DNA of 64,000 nt from Saprospiraceae bacterium. GTDB taxonomy: Bacteria; Bacteroidota; Bacteroidia; Chitinophagales; Saprospiraceae. Location of the stretch: positions 53,339 through 117,338 of the forward strand of contig JANWXM010000010.1 of the NCBI GenBank assembly GCA_025055285.1, read 5' to 3'. The position numbers and the translations under genes are program-made. The number at the start of each line of letters is the position of its first letter. Position 1 is the stretch's first letter. Shown here piece after piece: positions 48,067-57,481 of this stretch. A model generated the notes under the pieces. The model did not search any database, had not been told where the DNA came from, and saw only the letters and a program-made list of their open reading frames with translations.

Positions 48067-50415
48067 ATGAAAGTAACGACGCATGTTTTGCTTTTTGTGC
48101 TTGCGTCGGGTTTTTCAGCGGCTCAAAAGCAGCAGCTCGCTTCATCACAACCTTTAGTTGTAGAATTTTCCCTACCGGGTGGCTTCTACACAGAGGGTGT
48201 GGAAGTTCGGCTTTCGGCGCCGCAGGGAGCTGTCATTTACTATACGACCGACGGTTCATATCCGTCAGTGAATGCCATGCGCTACAGCCGGCCTTTGCGC
48301 ATTTCTCGGACGACTGTCGTTCGCGCACTGGCTCGGTGCGGTCAGGTAACTGGTCGCGCCACAGGACAAACGTATTTTATCGGCGAGCCACCCACGAAGC
48401 TTCCCGTCTTATCGGTCGCTATCAATCCAGTTATCCTTTTTCACCCTGAGCGAGGAATTTTCCGGGAAGGCCCTTTTGCCGATACTACCTCAGAACATCG
48501 CCCTGGCGCCAACTTTTGGACGCGCCGAGAGTTTGCTTGTCACGTTGAGATTTATGAAAATGATGGAAGATGTGTGCACAACAGCGCCGCAGGTTTTCGC
48601 TTATTCGGCGGCTACAGCCGCATCTTTCCACAAAAAAGCATTGTGCTCGTAGCGCGCAGTCGCTATGGTAAGAAATTTTTCCGCCACCGCATCTTTGGCC
48701 CTGACCAGCCGAAGAAGTTCAAGTACTTGGTGTTGCGCAATGGTGGTAGCGATTTTGCCGGAGCCCATTTTCGCGATGAACTCATGAACCGCCTTACTGA
48801 CGGCTGGGGGTTAGAGAAGCAGGCTTTCCGGCCAGCCCTGCTCTACCTCAATGGACAATATTGGGGGCTTTATCACCTTCGAGAGAAAGTCAATGCGCGT
48901 TTTTTGGAAGACCACGCTGAGGTAGACCGCGATTCGCTCGACCTACTGGAACACCAGCGCCACGTGCGCCATGGCTCCAACGAGCACTATCTGCGCCTGT
49001 TAGAGTACATCCGCACTCACGACCTTGCCGTCCAAGCGCATTACGAATGGGTTTGCACGCAGATGGACGTAGAAAATTTTATGGATTATCAAATAGCCCA
49101 AATATATTGTTTTAATATTGACGCCGGAGGTAACACTCGCTATTGGCGGCCGCAACGCCCAGGTGGGCGCTGGCGCTGGATACTTTTTGATACCGATTGG
49201 GGCTTTGGCCTACACGATCCGAATGCCTGGCGAGCAGACGCCATCGCTTTCTTCACCGAGGCAAATGGGCCGCATTGGCCCAATCCACCCTGGAGCACGT
49301 TTCTGTTGCGCAACCTTTTGCGCAATCGCGAATTTCGCCACCGGTTTGTCAACCGCTTTTGCGATCGGCTCAACACCTCGCTGAGCGCTGACCATGCTCT
49401 TCGGCAAATCGAGTGGTTCGAACACATTTTAGGCCCAGAGATGCCGCGTCACTTGCGCCGGTGGCGTCGGTCAGAGGCCAATTGGCGCCGCCATGTAGAT
49501 ATTATCCGCCAGTTCGCTCAACGCCGTCCGGCAGTGTTGTTCGAGCACTTGGCCCAACACTTTCGTCCTGGTGCACCGGCCTACCTCCACCTGACAGTAG
49601 ACGAGGGTGGCTCAGTGGTCGTCAACAACACCATCACTATAGGTACTGGTGCTTTTGACGGCAGGTATTTCGAACACATTCCAATAAGCCTGCAGGCAGT
49701 GCCTGCTGTGGGTTATCGCTTCGCTGGTTGGGAAGGGATTGACCGCCAAGGGCGTGTTATTGAAGTTTACTTGCCATCTCACGACACGCTTCATGTGCGT
49801 GCTCGTTTTGTGGCCGACCCTCACCCACTGGACGGCGTAGTTTTCTTCAATGAAATAGCGGCTGCCGGCCAAAAAACAGGCGATTGGGTGGAGCTTTTCA
49901 ACGCTGGAGAAAAAACCATTCGGCTTAAAAACTGGGTGCTTCGAGACGCTCGCAACAGCTGGAATCTGCCTGATGTCAGTATTGCTCCTCGAGGCTATTT
50001 GGTCCTTTGTCAAGACACAGCAGCCTTCCGAAAGCAGTTCCCTCACGTGCGTTGTATTACAGGAGATTTTCGCTTCGGCCTCAATAAACAGGCGGAGCGT
50101 TTGCTCCTTTACACCGCTGATGGGCGTGCAGTGGACAGCGTCTCCTTTGCCATCGAAGCGCCGGAGGGAGAATTTACTCTTGACCTTCTGATGCCCTCAT
50201 TAGATAATGCCAAGTTTGAGCATTGGGGGATTCTTCCCGGGCCGGGCTCGCCTGGAGCAGCGAATCCACTCTTTCATGCCCACATTGTGACTCGTCAAAA
50301 AGAATTCGCTGTTCGAATTGGGTTAGCGGTTGGCGTATTGTTGCTCCTTGTCGGCGCGCTCTTGTTGCGCCGCATGCACGCCTATGCTGTTGGGAGTCCG
50401 AAAAGTTTATTTTGA
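48067..50415 (+). CDS. CotH kinase-like secreted protein with chitobiase/FN3-like N-terminus and lamin-tail-like domain
   Basis: VIYYTTDGSYPSVNAMRYSRPL; WGLYHLREKVNARFLEDH and FDTDWGFG (CotH); FFNEIAAAGQKTGDWVELFNAGEKTIRLKNWVLRD (LTD); C-terminal TM. Start at MKVTTHVLL. Confidence 0.85.
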   Translation: MKVTTHVLLFVLASGFSAAQKQQLASSQPLVVEFSLPGGFYTEGVEVRLSAPQGAVIYYTTDGSYPSVNAMRYSRPLRISRTTVVRALARCGQVTGRATGQTYFIGEPPTKLPVLSVAINPVILFHPERGIFREGPFADTTSEHRPGANFWTRREFACHVEIYENDGRCVHNSAAGFRLFGGYSRIFPQKSIVLVARSRYGKKFFRHRIFGPDQPKKFKYLVLRNGGSDFAGAHFRDELMNRLTDGWGLEKQAFRPALLYLNGQYWGLYHLREKVNARFLEDHAEVDRDSLDLLEHQRHVRHGSNEHYLRLLEYIRTHDLAVQAHYEWVCTQMDVENFMDYQIAQIYCFNIDAGGNTRYWRPQRPGGRWRWILFDTDWGFGLHDPNAWRADAIAFFTEANGPHWPNPPWSTFLLRNLLRNREFRHRFVNRFCDRLNTSLSADHALRQIEWFEHILGPEMPRHLRRWRRSEANWRRHVDIIRQFAQRRPAVLFEHLAQHFRPGAPAYLHLTVDEGGSVVVNNTITIGTGAFDGRYFEHIPISLQAVPAVGYRFAGWEGIDRQGRVIEVYLPSHDTLHVRARFVADPHPLDGVVFFNEIAAAGQKTGDWVELFNAGEKTIRLKNWVLRDARNSWNLPDVSIAPRGYLVLCQDTAAFRKQFPHVRCITGDFRFGLNKQAERLLLYTADGRAVDSVSFAIEAPEGEFTLDLLMPSLDNAKFEHWGILPGPGSPGAANPLFHAHIVTRQKEFAVRIGLAVGVLLLLVGALLLRRMHAYAVGSPKSLF

Positions 50416-50865
50416 GAAGCTGTACGAATCAACAGCCATCTCTTAGAACTCGTTGCTCGCTAACGACAAGACAGACCGCTAATCAGTTAGAGGAAGTATT
50501 CTCTCCCTCCTCTAGACCTCAACAGTTAGAAAGAGGGCTTTCATCAACATCCGGTATGGTTAGCAAAAGCTCTTTTACCGGGCGTTCTGTCCTTCCGAAA
50601 GTTCATTCACTCTGGTATCCCATCTTGCGAATAATGTGTTGTTTATCGGGGTATTGATGTGCTGTAGGTGGAGTGCTGCTCGCTCCGCTAATAAATCGGG
50701 CGATTGCAGGAGAATAAAGTTGCTTGCTCAGGAGAGCAATGCGACCAAAGGCAACCAACATGCTGCTGCGTTTGCATGAGGTCAGATCTTCATTCTCTTC
50801 CCTGGAGGTGAGCATTGGCTGGCATATTGAGTAGTCCAAAGGTAGACCAACAGCGCCAAATTTGG

Positions 50866-51957
50866 CTACTCTTCTATTGGTCCTTCACCCACTTTATCGG
50901 GCAAGTAGAAGCCCTGTTCGCAATAGGATTTCAACTCGCCTTCTACCCAAGCGCGAACCCTTGCGGCGTATTCAGCCGGATAGAGTAGGTGAACATTCGG
51001 GCCGGCATCAAGAGTGAAATACACCGGCAATTGGGTTTGCTGCCGGAAAGTGCGTACGCGATGAAGAATGGCTATTGTCCCCGGCTGGAGGAGTAGATAA
51101 GGCGGCCGGCTACACATCATGAGGGCATGTAGGGCAAGGGCTTCTTCCTCTGCGATTTGCCCAAAGGTTTCTATGTCACCGCTGCGGAGTGCTTCCACGA
51201 GTAGCACTGTGCGCAGGCGAGCCTGGGTATAGCGCGTTTCTGCAAAAGGATGGCCTTCCATAAGGGCATGTCCTGCTCGGCTGCTAACAGCCTTTTCAGC
51301 AGCGCTCACCACCAGAATATCGTCGTGAAAAGTTTTAAATACTGGATGGATGAGTTCGTGCAGCGGCGTCGCATATTCGTCAGAAGCACCAGGCACCACT
51401 GGAGTCTCTCCCCACAGGACAGCGTAAGGATAAATGGAGCGACAGGCACTGCCACTGCCTAAGCGAGCTACATACGAAGCCTTGCGGTCAAATTCAGCGT
51501 CGTCATTTAGCGTCTGAAAGAAGCGGTCTTCCAACGAGCACAGGCATAAGGCCAAGGCAGACATGCTCGAAGCAGAAGAGGCAATGCCAGCCGAATGGGG
51601 GAAAGAGTTGAACGTGCGAATAGTTAGTTTTAACTGGCGTAAAAAAGGAAAAATGGGCGCTACGTTAGTCAGGAAAGTTGTTACTTTTTGCTGAAAAGAT
51701 TCATGAGGTTGGTCATTAAAGAAAAAGGTCAAATCTATCTTCGGATCTGGGTCTTTCTTTAGGGCATATTCCATCGTCATTTGTGTATAAGCAGCGGTCA
51801 AAGTAAGGCTTAAAGATGGGTTTTGCGGCAACTGAATGCCGCGTTTGCCCCAATATTTGACAATGGCAATGTTGCTCGGACTGCGCCAGGAAACTCTCCC
51901 AGGTTCGGGCGGGCGAGAAGAATCGAGCACAAGGCGCGGGTTTTCGTAGGTAGCCAT
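50866..51957 (-). CDS. mvaD: Diphosphomevalonate decarboxylase
   Basis: SPSNIAIVKYWGKRG, PSLSLTLTAAYTQ, NSFPHSAGIASSASSMSALALCL, GSGSACRSIY. Confidence 0.93.
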   Translation of the reverse strand: MATYENPRLVLDSSRPPEPGRVSWRSPSNIAIVKYWGKRGIQLPQNPSLSLTLTAAYTQMTMEYALKKDPDPKIDLTFFFNDQPHESFQQKVTTFLTNVAPIFPFLRQLKLTIRTFNSFPHSAGIASSASSMSALALCLCSLEDRFFQTLNDDAEFDRKASYVARLGSGSACRSIYPYAVLWGETPVVPGASDEYATPLHELIHPVFKTFHDDILVVSAAEKAVSSRAGHALMEGHPFAETRYTQARLRTVLLVEALRSGDIETFGQIAEEEALALHALMMCSRPPYLLLQPGTIAILHRVRTFRQQTQLPVYFTLDAGPNVHLLYPAEYAARVRAWVEGELKSYCEQGFYLPDKVGEGPIEE

Positions 51958-52025
51958 GCTTTAGTTTCGTGTAAGACAGGGATATTGCTCTTTTACCTCT
52001 AAATAAGGCAAGAGGGAATTTTTCC

Positions 52026-54116
52026 TTAATCGTTTCGCACGGGCAGGAAAGCGTATTCGCGTCCATACCGAAGCATTTGTTGGACGAAGTCTGTTTCTGC
52101 CGTTGCGCGTACGTCGAGGATGTTGCCTTTTTCGTCTTTTATGAGAAGTAAGCGAGGTTGGACGAAACCAGAATAAGGCTTTGTAGGTAGGCTAGCATAG
52201 CGCTCCCGTACTTGCTGCACAAGAGCTGGGTCTACACGTATGCCATATGTCTCTACCAACCGACGGGCAGCATTAAAATCGCCCTCTGACTTGATGCGCT
52301 GCACTTCGGCGAGCAGTTTTCCGAAAAGTTCGCGCACTCGGGCGTAGTTCCGGATATCGAAGTAGGTTTTGCCATTTCGCACAACTTTGACCACTGCACT
52401 GTCGCGTTGCGCCTGTTCTAGGACCCAAGAAGAGATTAAGTGGCGGTTGCGCATGTGGTCTTGCTCGATGTTCTGGCCAGGTTGAATCCGGCGCAGTTGC
52501 TGAAGTAGGCCATTGCGCAGGTAGTAGTCGTAACCCGTTCGATAGGCTAATGTATCGGGCAAAATTCCCCATTCAACCAGCTTCGGGTCAGGCAGAAAAT
52601 ATAGGGCTACGAGGTCGGCGCGCGTTTCTTCTATCGTGCTGGCGTACTGCTTAAGGGTAGCGCTTGGCTGAGGTACACCGGGTTTAAGCTGGCCACTGGC
52701 GTGGCCAATGACTTCGTGCAAGGCGGTATGCACTTTACTGACGAGCTCACCATATTGCTTGGCTAGAGCAATCTCCTCCTCATCGTGAGCAAATTCTGCG
52801 GTAGCCACTGCTCCGCCCGAGCGGGCATAAGCGTTCTCGATGTTGTTTAAGCTGATTGACTTCGAGCCATAGTGAGCGCGTATCCATTCCGAATTGGGCA
52901 AGTTAATGCCGATGGGAGTGGAAGGTGCGCAGGCACCACCTTCCATAGCGACGTTGATAACGCGATACGAGATGCCCTTAGCTTCTTTTTTTCGATAGGC
53001 AGCTGGAATAGGGCTATTGTCCTCGAAATATTGGGCGTTGCGGCTGATAATGGCCATCTTGCGCGAGGCCTCCGGATCGTTATATTGCACGACGGCCTCC
53101 CAATCACCCTTGTATCCCTTAGGGTCATGATAGACTTCGATGAAGCCGTTGATGAAATCTACCATGCTTGCCGTATCGCGCACCCAAGCGATGTTGTACT
53201 CGTCAAATTTGCGCAGGTCGCCCGTGCGATAGTACGCTATAAGCAAGCGAATAACCTCTTTCTGCTGTTCGTTTTCGGCATAGGGTAGAGCTTTCTCTAG
53301 GTTCTCGATGATTTTGTCGATGGCCGGGCCGTACATGCCATCGCCAGCGCGCCAAACGCGCTCGTACGGCTTACCACCGGGCACGCCTATGAGCTTAGAA
53401 TTTAGGCCTACGAGGGGTGGGCGATCGCCCGCAGCGCGAAGTTGTTGTTGGTAAAAGCGGTCAACTTCTTCGGCAGTAATATTTTCGTAAAAGTGCACGG
53501 CAGAGGTAAGGACGACGTCAACGTCCGCAGCTTTGTTGGTGCGCTTTGGAAGAAAAGTAGTGTCGAACATCACGCGTCTTAAAGTATCTAGCAGCGCAGT
53601 TGGCGTTTGGTCCTTGCTCAACGGCAGTGCTTTGGGATCTGCGCCGTTTACCAGGCGAGCAAAGTACTCGAAGGAAAACTCGGGCAAAATTTTCGTCTCG
53701 TTGTAGTGGTGATGTATGCCGTTGCTAAACCAGACGCGTTTTGCGTAGGTCTCGAATGCTTTCCATTCCGGTGTGTTTCGGTCGCCCTTCCATGTCTCAA
53801 AAATAGCCTCTAGGGTCTTGCGGACGGTCAAGTTGTACTTGCAGTGCTGGTCATAAATAATGTCGCGTCCTGCTAGGGCAGCTTCGCTGAGATAATAGAT
53901 GAAAATTTTTTGCCGCAGGGTTAATTCATCCCATCCCGGAAGGTCGTAGCGCAAAATTTGTATGTCGGCAAAAGAGTCTAGAATAATGCGTTCTTCTAAA
54001 GAGTCCTTTTTCACGGAGGGAGGAGAAGTTTGGCTGCAAGCAACGCATTTACCTGCAAGAAGAAGCAGAAGCAGTAGGCGAAGAAAGCTAGACATAGGCT
54101 CGGCGATTGAAAACAA
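52026..54116 (-). CDS. M49 family peptidase (dipeptidyl-peptidase III-like) lipoprotein
   Basis: LHEVIGHASGQL (HExxxH) and EETRADLVALYFL (EExxAD) zinc motifs; lipobox-like ACS. Confidence 0.88.
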   Translation of the reverse strand: MFSIAEPMSSFLRLLLLLLLAGKCVACSQTSPPSVKKDSLEERIILDSFADIQILRYDLPGWDELTLRQKIFIYYLSEAALAGRDIIYDQHCKYNLTVRKTLEAIFETWKGDRNTPEWKAFETYAKRVWFSNGIHHHYNETKILPEFSFEYFARLVNGADPKALPLSKDQTPTALLDTLRRVMFDTTFLPKRTNKAADVDVVLTSAVHFYENITAEEVDRFYQQQLRAAGDRPPLVGLNSKLIGVPGGKPYERVWRAGDGMYGPAIDKIIENLEKALPYAENEQQKEVIRLLIAYYRTGDLRKFDEYNIAWVRDTASMVDFINGFIEVYHDPKGYKGDWEAVVQYNDPEASRKMAIISRNAQYFEDNSPIPAAYRKKEAKGISYRVINVAMEGGACAPSTPIGINLPNSEWIRAHYGSKSISLNNIENAYARSGGAVATAEFAHDEEEIALAKQYGELVSKVHTALHEVIGHASGQLKPGVPQPSATLKQYASTIEETRADLVALYFLPDPKLVEWGILPDTLAYRTGYDYYLRNGLLQQLRRIQPGQNIEQDHMRNRHLISSWVLEQAQRDSAVVKVVRNGKTYFDIRNYARVRELFGKLLAEVQRIKSEGDFNAARRLVETYGIRVDPALVQQVRERYASLPTKPYSGFVQPRLLLIKDEKGNILDVRATAETDFVQQMLRYGREYAFLPVRND

Positions 54117-54138
54117 ACTCGATAAAACCGGCTGGAAA

Positions 54139-54164
54139 GAAAAAAGCCCTGTATGTGCCAGGGC
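54139..54164 (-). terminator. Intrinsic terminator downstream of tRNA-Glu
   Basis: Minus strand GCCCTG-gcacata-CAGGGC followed by TTTTTT. Confidence 0.7.
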
Positions 54165-54204
54165 AGTGAAAGTCCTCGGTTTTTGGGCAATGAAGGCTTT
54201 TTAG

Positions 54205-54276
54205 CAGCCCGTACGGGAATCGAACCCGTGTTTCATCCGTGAAAGGGATGCGTCCTAACCCCTAGACGAACGGGCC
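54205..54276 (-). tRNA. tRNA-Glu (anticodon TTC)
   Basis: Minus strand GGCCCGTTCGTCTAGGGGTTAGGACGCATCC CTTTCAC GGATGAAACACGGGTTCGATTCCCGTACGGGCT-G. Confidence 0.95.
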
Positions 54277-54300
54277 AAAGTTCGGCTGGAAAAAGCGTGG

Positions 54301-54308
54301 CAAAGGTA
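54301..54308 (-). promoter_or_regulatory. TACCTTTG box of tRNA-Glu
   Basis: TAnnTTTG 24 nt upstream of the tRNA 5' end. Confidence 0.5.
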
Positions 54309-54471
54309 GTGGTAAGTGCAGCGTATTTACAAAAAGAATTTTTATTTTTCTTTACAAAAGATCACTAGTTCGCTCAATGGAGTGCCATTTGAAGGTCAAC
54401 AAGGGTTGCCTGAAGCTCAGCCATAAGAGCTTCGCTGCTTTGGTAGTTGAAGATGCCAAGCGCAGAAAGTG

Positions 54472-54479
54472 TACTTTTG
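54472..54479 (+). promoter_or_regulatory. TACTTTTG box upstream of paaZ
   Basis: TAnnTTTG 28 nt before the ATG; TTG at 54447-54449. Confidence 0.5.
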
Positions 54480-54507
54480 CCTTGAAGAAAGTCTATATTA
54501 AGCAAAC

Positions 54508-56568
54508 ATGAAAAAGATACAAAACTATGTATTGGGACGCTGGGTAGACGGCGAGGGCGATGGCGTGCCTCAATACAATGCCTACACAGGAGAGGTAATT
54601 TCTACGGCGTCCGACGAAGGATTAGACTACGGAGCTATTTTGGAGTATGCCCGCCAGAAGGGCAATCCGGTGCTTCGGCGCATGACGTTTCCCGAGCGAG
54701 GGCGCATGCTCAAGGCATTAGCCCTTTATTTGTTTGAGCGAAAAGAGCAGTACTACGCCATTAGTTATTTGACTGGCGCTACTCGAGCTGACTCCTGGAT
54801 AGACATCGAGGGTGGTATTGGGAACCTCTTCACATACAGTAGCTTACGGCGGCGTCTGCCTGACGAGCCCTACTATGTAGAGGGCGAGCCTGTACGCTTG
54901 TCCAAACAGAATACCTTCATTGGCCACCATATTTTGACGCCCAAACGCGGTGTGGCGGTGCACATCAACGCCTTCAATTTTCCGGTGTGGGGCATGTTAG
55001 AAAAAATCGCTGTAAACTTGTTAGCAGGTGTGCCGGCGGTAGTGAAGGCTAGCGAGCAAACTTCTTTTTTGACTGAGGCAGTGATGCGCGATATTGTTGC
55101 TTCAGGTATTCTTCCTGAGGGCGCTCTCCAATTACTCGTGGGTCGAGGGCGAGGCTTGCTCGACTACGTTCAGAGCCAGGATGTGGTGACCTTTACCGGT
55201 AGCGCAGAGACGGGTCGGAAGTTGCGCACGCATCCAGCCATCATTGCGCATAGTGTGCCCTTCATCATGGAGGCTGACTCTCTAAATGCCGCTGTACTAG
55301 GGGAAGATGCTGAGCCAGGTACTCCAGAGTTTGACCTGTTTATCAAGGAGATTCGTCGAGAGATAACGAGCAAGGCGGGCCAGAAATGTACGGCCGTGCG
55401 ACGCATTCTTGTGCCAGAGCGGCTCATAGAGGCAGTACAGGAGGCCTTAGGTAAGAGTTTGGCACAAACGGTGGTGGGCAACCCTGCGGTACAGGGAGTG
55501 CGCATGGGCGCCCTCATCAACCGCCATCAGTTGGCGCGAGTGCGCGAAAGGCTCCAGCTGCTAGCTCAAACTACGCCAATCGTATACGGCGACCCTGAGG
55601 TCTTTGAGGTAGTCGGCGCTGATCGAGAGCGCGGCGCGTTTTTGCCGCCCATTTTGTTGCGCAATGATGCTCCTAAGCGCTATACGCTCACGCATGAGAC
55701 AGAGTGTTTCGGGCCAGTGAGCACGCTGATACCTTATAAAACCCTTGAAGAAGCCGTCGAAATTGTCCGCATGGGCAAGGGCTCGCTCGTGACGACGATT
55801 TGTACCTATGACCGCCGCATTCAGCGCGAATACGTGCTGGAAGCTGCCGCCGATCACGGTCGCATTCTGATGCTCAATCGCGATTCGGCTCCAGAAAGCA
55901 CAGGCCACGGTTCGCCTATGCCTCTACTGGTTCATGGAGGTCCAGGTCATGCAGGAGGAGGAGAGGAAATGGGCGGCCTTCGAGGAGTCTTTCACTACAT
56001 GCAACGCACGGCCATTCAAGGCCATCCGTCAGATATCACTCAAGTGACCAATCAGTACCAGCCCGGTGCCCAACAAACGGAGACACCAATCCACCCTTTC
56101 CGAAAATACTTTGAAGATCTCTTCGTCGGCGAAACCCTTGTCACCGCAAAACACACCGTTAGTGAGGCAGACATTCACAACTTCGCCAACGTTAGTGGCG
56201 ACCACTTCTATGCGCACATGGATGCAACCTCGCTAGAAGGTACGCCCTTCAAAGGGCGAGTTGCTCACGGTTATTTCGTGCTCTCCAAAGCAGCAGGTCT
56301 GTTCGTAGACCCGCGTAAGGGACCAGTATTGCTTAATTACGGCCTCGATGAATGTCGCTTCATCAAGCCTGTATACCCAGGTATGACCATTGGCGTACGC
56401 CTCACCGTAAAGGAGAAGATTGCTCAAGAACACGATCCTTCCCGGGAAGGAGTGGCGGCTATCCCGAGAGGCATTGTCAAATGGTGGGTAGAGGTTTACG
56501 ATGAAACCGGAGAAACGGTAGCCGTTGCCACAATCTTGACCATGGTGCGCCGTCGCATAGACGCGTAA
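54508..56568 (+). CDS. paaZ: PaaZ-type bifunctional aldehyde dehydrogenase / enoyl-CoA hydratase
   Basis: N-terminal ALDH ([37 protein letters not shown]) fused to MaoC-like hotdog ([26 protein letters not shown]). Confidence 0.93.
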   Translation: MKKIQNYVLGRWVDGEGDGVPQYNAYTGEVISTASDEGLDYGAILEYARQKGNPVLRRMTFPERGRMLKALALYLFERKEQYYAISYLTGATRADSWIDIEGGIGNLFTYSSLRRRLPDEPYYVEGEPVRLSKQNTFIGHHILTPKRGVAVHINAFNFPVWGMLEKIAVNLLAGVPAVVKASEQTSFLTEAVMRDIVASGILPEGALQLLVGRGRGLLDYVQSQDVVTFTGSAETGRKLRTHPAIIAHSVPFIMEADSLNAAVLGEDAEPGTPEFDLFIKEIRREITSKAGQKCTAVRRILVPERLIEAVQEALGKSLAQTVVGNPAVQGVRMGALINRHQLARVRERLQLLAQTTPIVYGDPEVFEVVGADRERGAFLPPILLRNDAPKRYTLTHETECFGPVSTLIPYKTLEEAVEIVRMGKGSLVTTICTYDRRIQREYVLEAAADHGRILMLNRDSAPESTGHGSPMPLLVHGGPGHAGGGEEMGGLRGVFHYMQRTAIQGHPSDITQVTNQYQPGAQQTETPIHPFRKYFEDLFVGETLVTAKHTVSEADIHNFANVSGDHFYAHMDATSLEGTPFKGRVAHGYFVLSKAAGLFVDPRKGPVLLNYGLDECRFIKPVYPGMTIGVRLTVKEKIAQEHDPSREGVAAIPRGIVKWWVEVYDETGETVAVATILTMVRRRIDA

Positions 56569-56577
56569 TGCGAAAAG

Positions 56578-56937
56578 CTACGACGTCCGAGGGAGGATCT
56601 CTGTCTTTTCTCCGAAGTAATGGGCAAAGCGCGCCATATCCTCGGCGAGTTCGCGGTTGTTTGTAGCGCGCAGATAAGTTTGGCTGAGCGAACGCAAGAT
56701 TTGGTAGATAAAGCGATCCATCTCCTGAACCTGCATCTCGTTGGTCCACAGGTCAATGCGAAGGGTATCTCGGCTGTTTTTGTCAAAGAGAGCCAATGAC
56801 ATTGCTTTGCACTCTTCCATGTGGCCAGGAGCGTGCATATCAGTGGCCGCCCACTCGATCTTTACAGGAATGCGCTCGTGATCTAGCCCAACGCGTAGGG
56901 TAATGTCGCTAATCTTGGCAATTTCCGTCCTGTCCAT
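56578..56937 (-). CDS. gldC: Gliding motility protein GldC
   Basis: ISDITLRVGLDHERIPVKIEWAATD ... EECKAMSLALFDKNSRDTLRIDLWTNEMQVQEMDRFIYQ. Confidence 0.9.
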   Translation of the reverse strand: MDRTEIAKISDITLRVGLDHERIPVKIEWAATDMHAPGHMEECKAMSLALFDKNSRDTLRIDLWTNEMQVQEMDRFIYQILRSLSQTYLRATNNRELAEDMARFAHYFGEKTEILPRTS

Positions 56938-57060
56938 GTAAGATAGTCGTCAATGGTGATATAAAAAGGCAAACGTACAAATTCCTTTCACAATAAAGCG
57001 ATGCCCTACCTCTTGGGGCAGGGCACCGCCTTTGCCATTGTGGCCTAATCAGGCCTTCAC

Positions 57061-57381
57061 TCAGCTTAGGTGAGCGTTAATTTTCGCCGCAAATTCTTGT
57101 TTGGAGCGCGCTCCTACGAGGCGGTCGATCAATTGGCCATTTTTGAAAAATAAGAAAGTAGGAATCCCGCGCACATTGTATTTCACGGGTACCTCGGCGT
57201 TTTCGTCCACGTTTAGTTTTCCAATGACGGCACGTCCCTCGTACTCGCGAGCAAGTTCTTCTACGATGGGATTCATCGCCAGGCAGGGACCACACCACTC
57301 TGCCCACAAGTCAACGATAGTTAATTTATCGCTCTTCAGCACTTCATTCTCAAAGGTATCGTCTGTGAACTTTTGTACCAT
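57061..57381 (-). CDS. trxA: Thioredoxin
   Basis: DLWAEWCGPCLAMNPIVEEL, VRGIPTFLFFKNGQ. Confidence 0.96.
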   Translation of the reverse strand: MVQKFTDDTFENEVLKSDKLTIVDLWAEWCGPCLAMNPIVEELAREYEGRAVIGKLNVDENAEVPVKYNVRGIPTFLFFKNGQLIDRLVGARSKQEFAAKINAHLS

Positions 57382-57448
57382 ACTAATAAAAAATTTGTAT
57401 TTGGTGAATACACTGCCTGCCCAAACACGGCAGGGAGAAAAAGGTTTG

Positions 57449-57456
57449 CAAAGGTA
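57449..57456 (-). promoter_or_regulatory. TACCTTTG box upstream of trxA
   Basis: TAnnTTTG on minus strand, 67 nt upstream of the start. Confidence 0.45.
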
Positions 57457-57481
57457 TGGCAGTTTGCCTAAATTTTTTCTG

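Noticed and set aside
50603-50839. Minus-strand 78-aa ORF with a TACCTTTG-like box at 50837-50844
   Set aside because: Box overlaps the TTG start and no suitable TTG -33 element is present; coding potential unconvincing. Could still be a small RNA.
52026-54116. Possible annotation of the M49 peptidase as dihydrofolate reductase
   Set aside because: HEVIGH and EETRAD zinc-ligand motifs fit dipeptidyl-peptidase III; no DHFR motifs seen.
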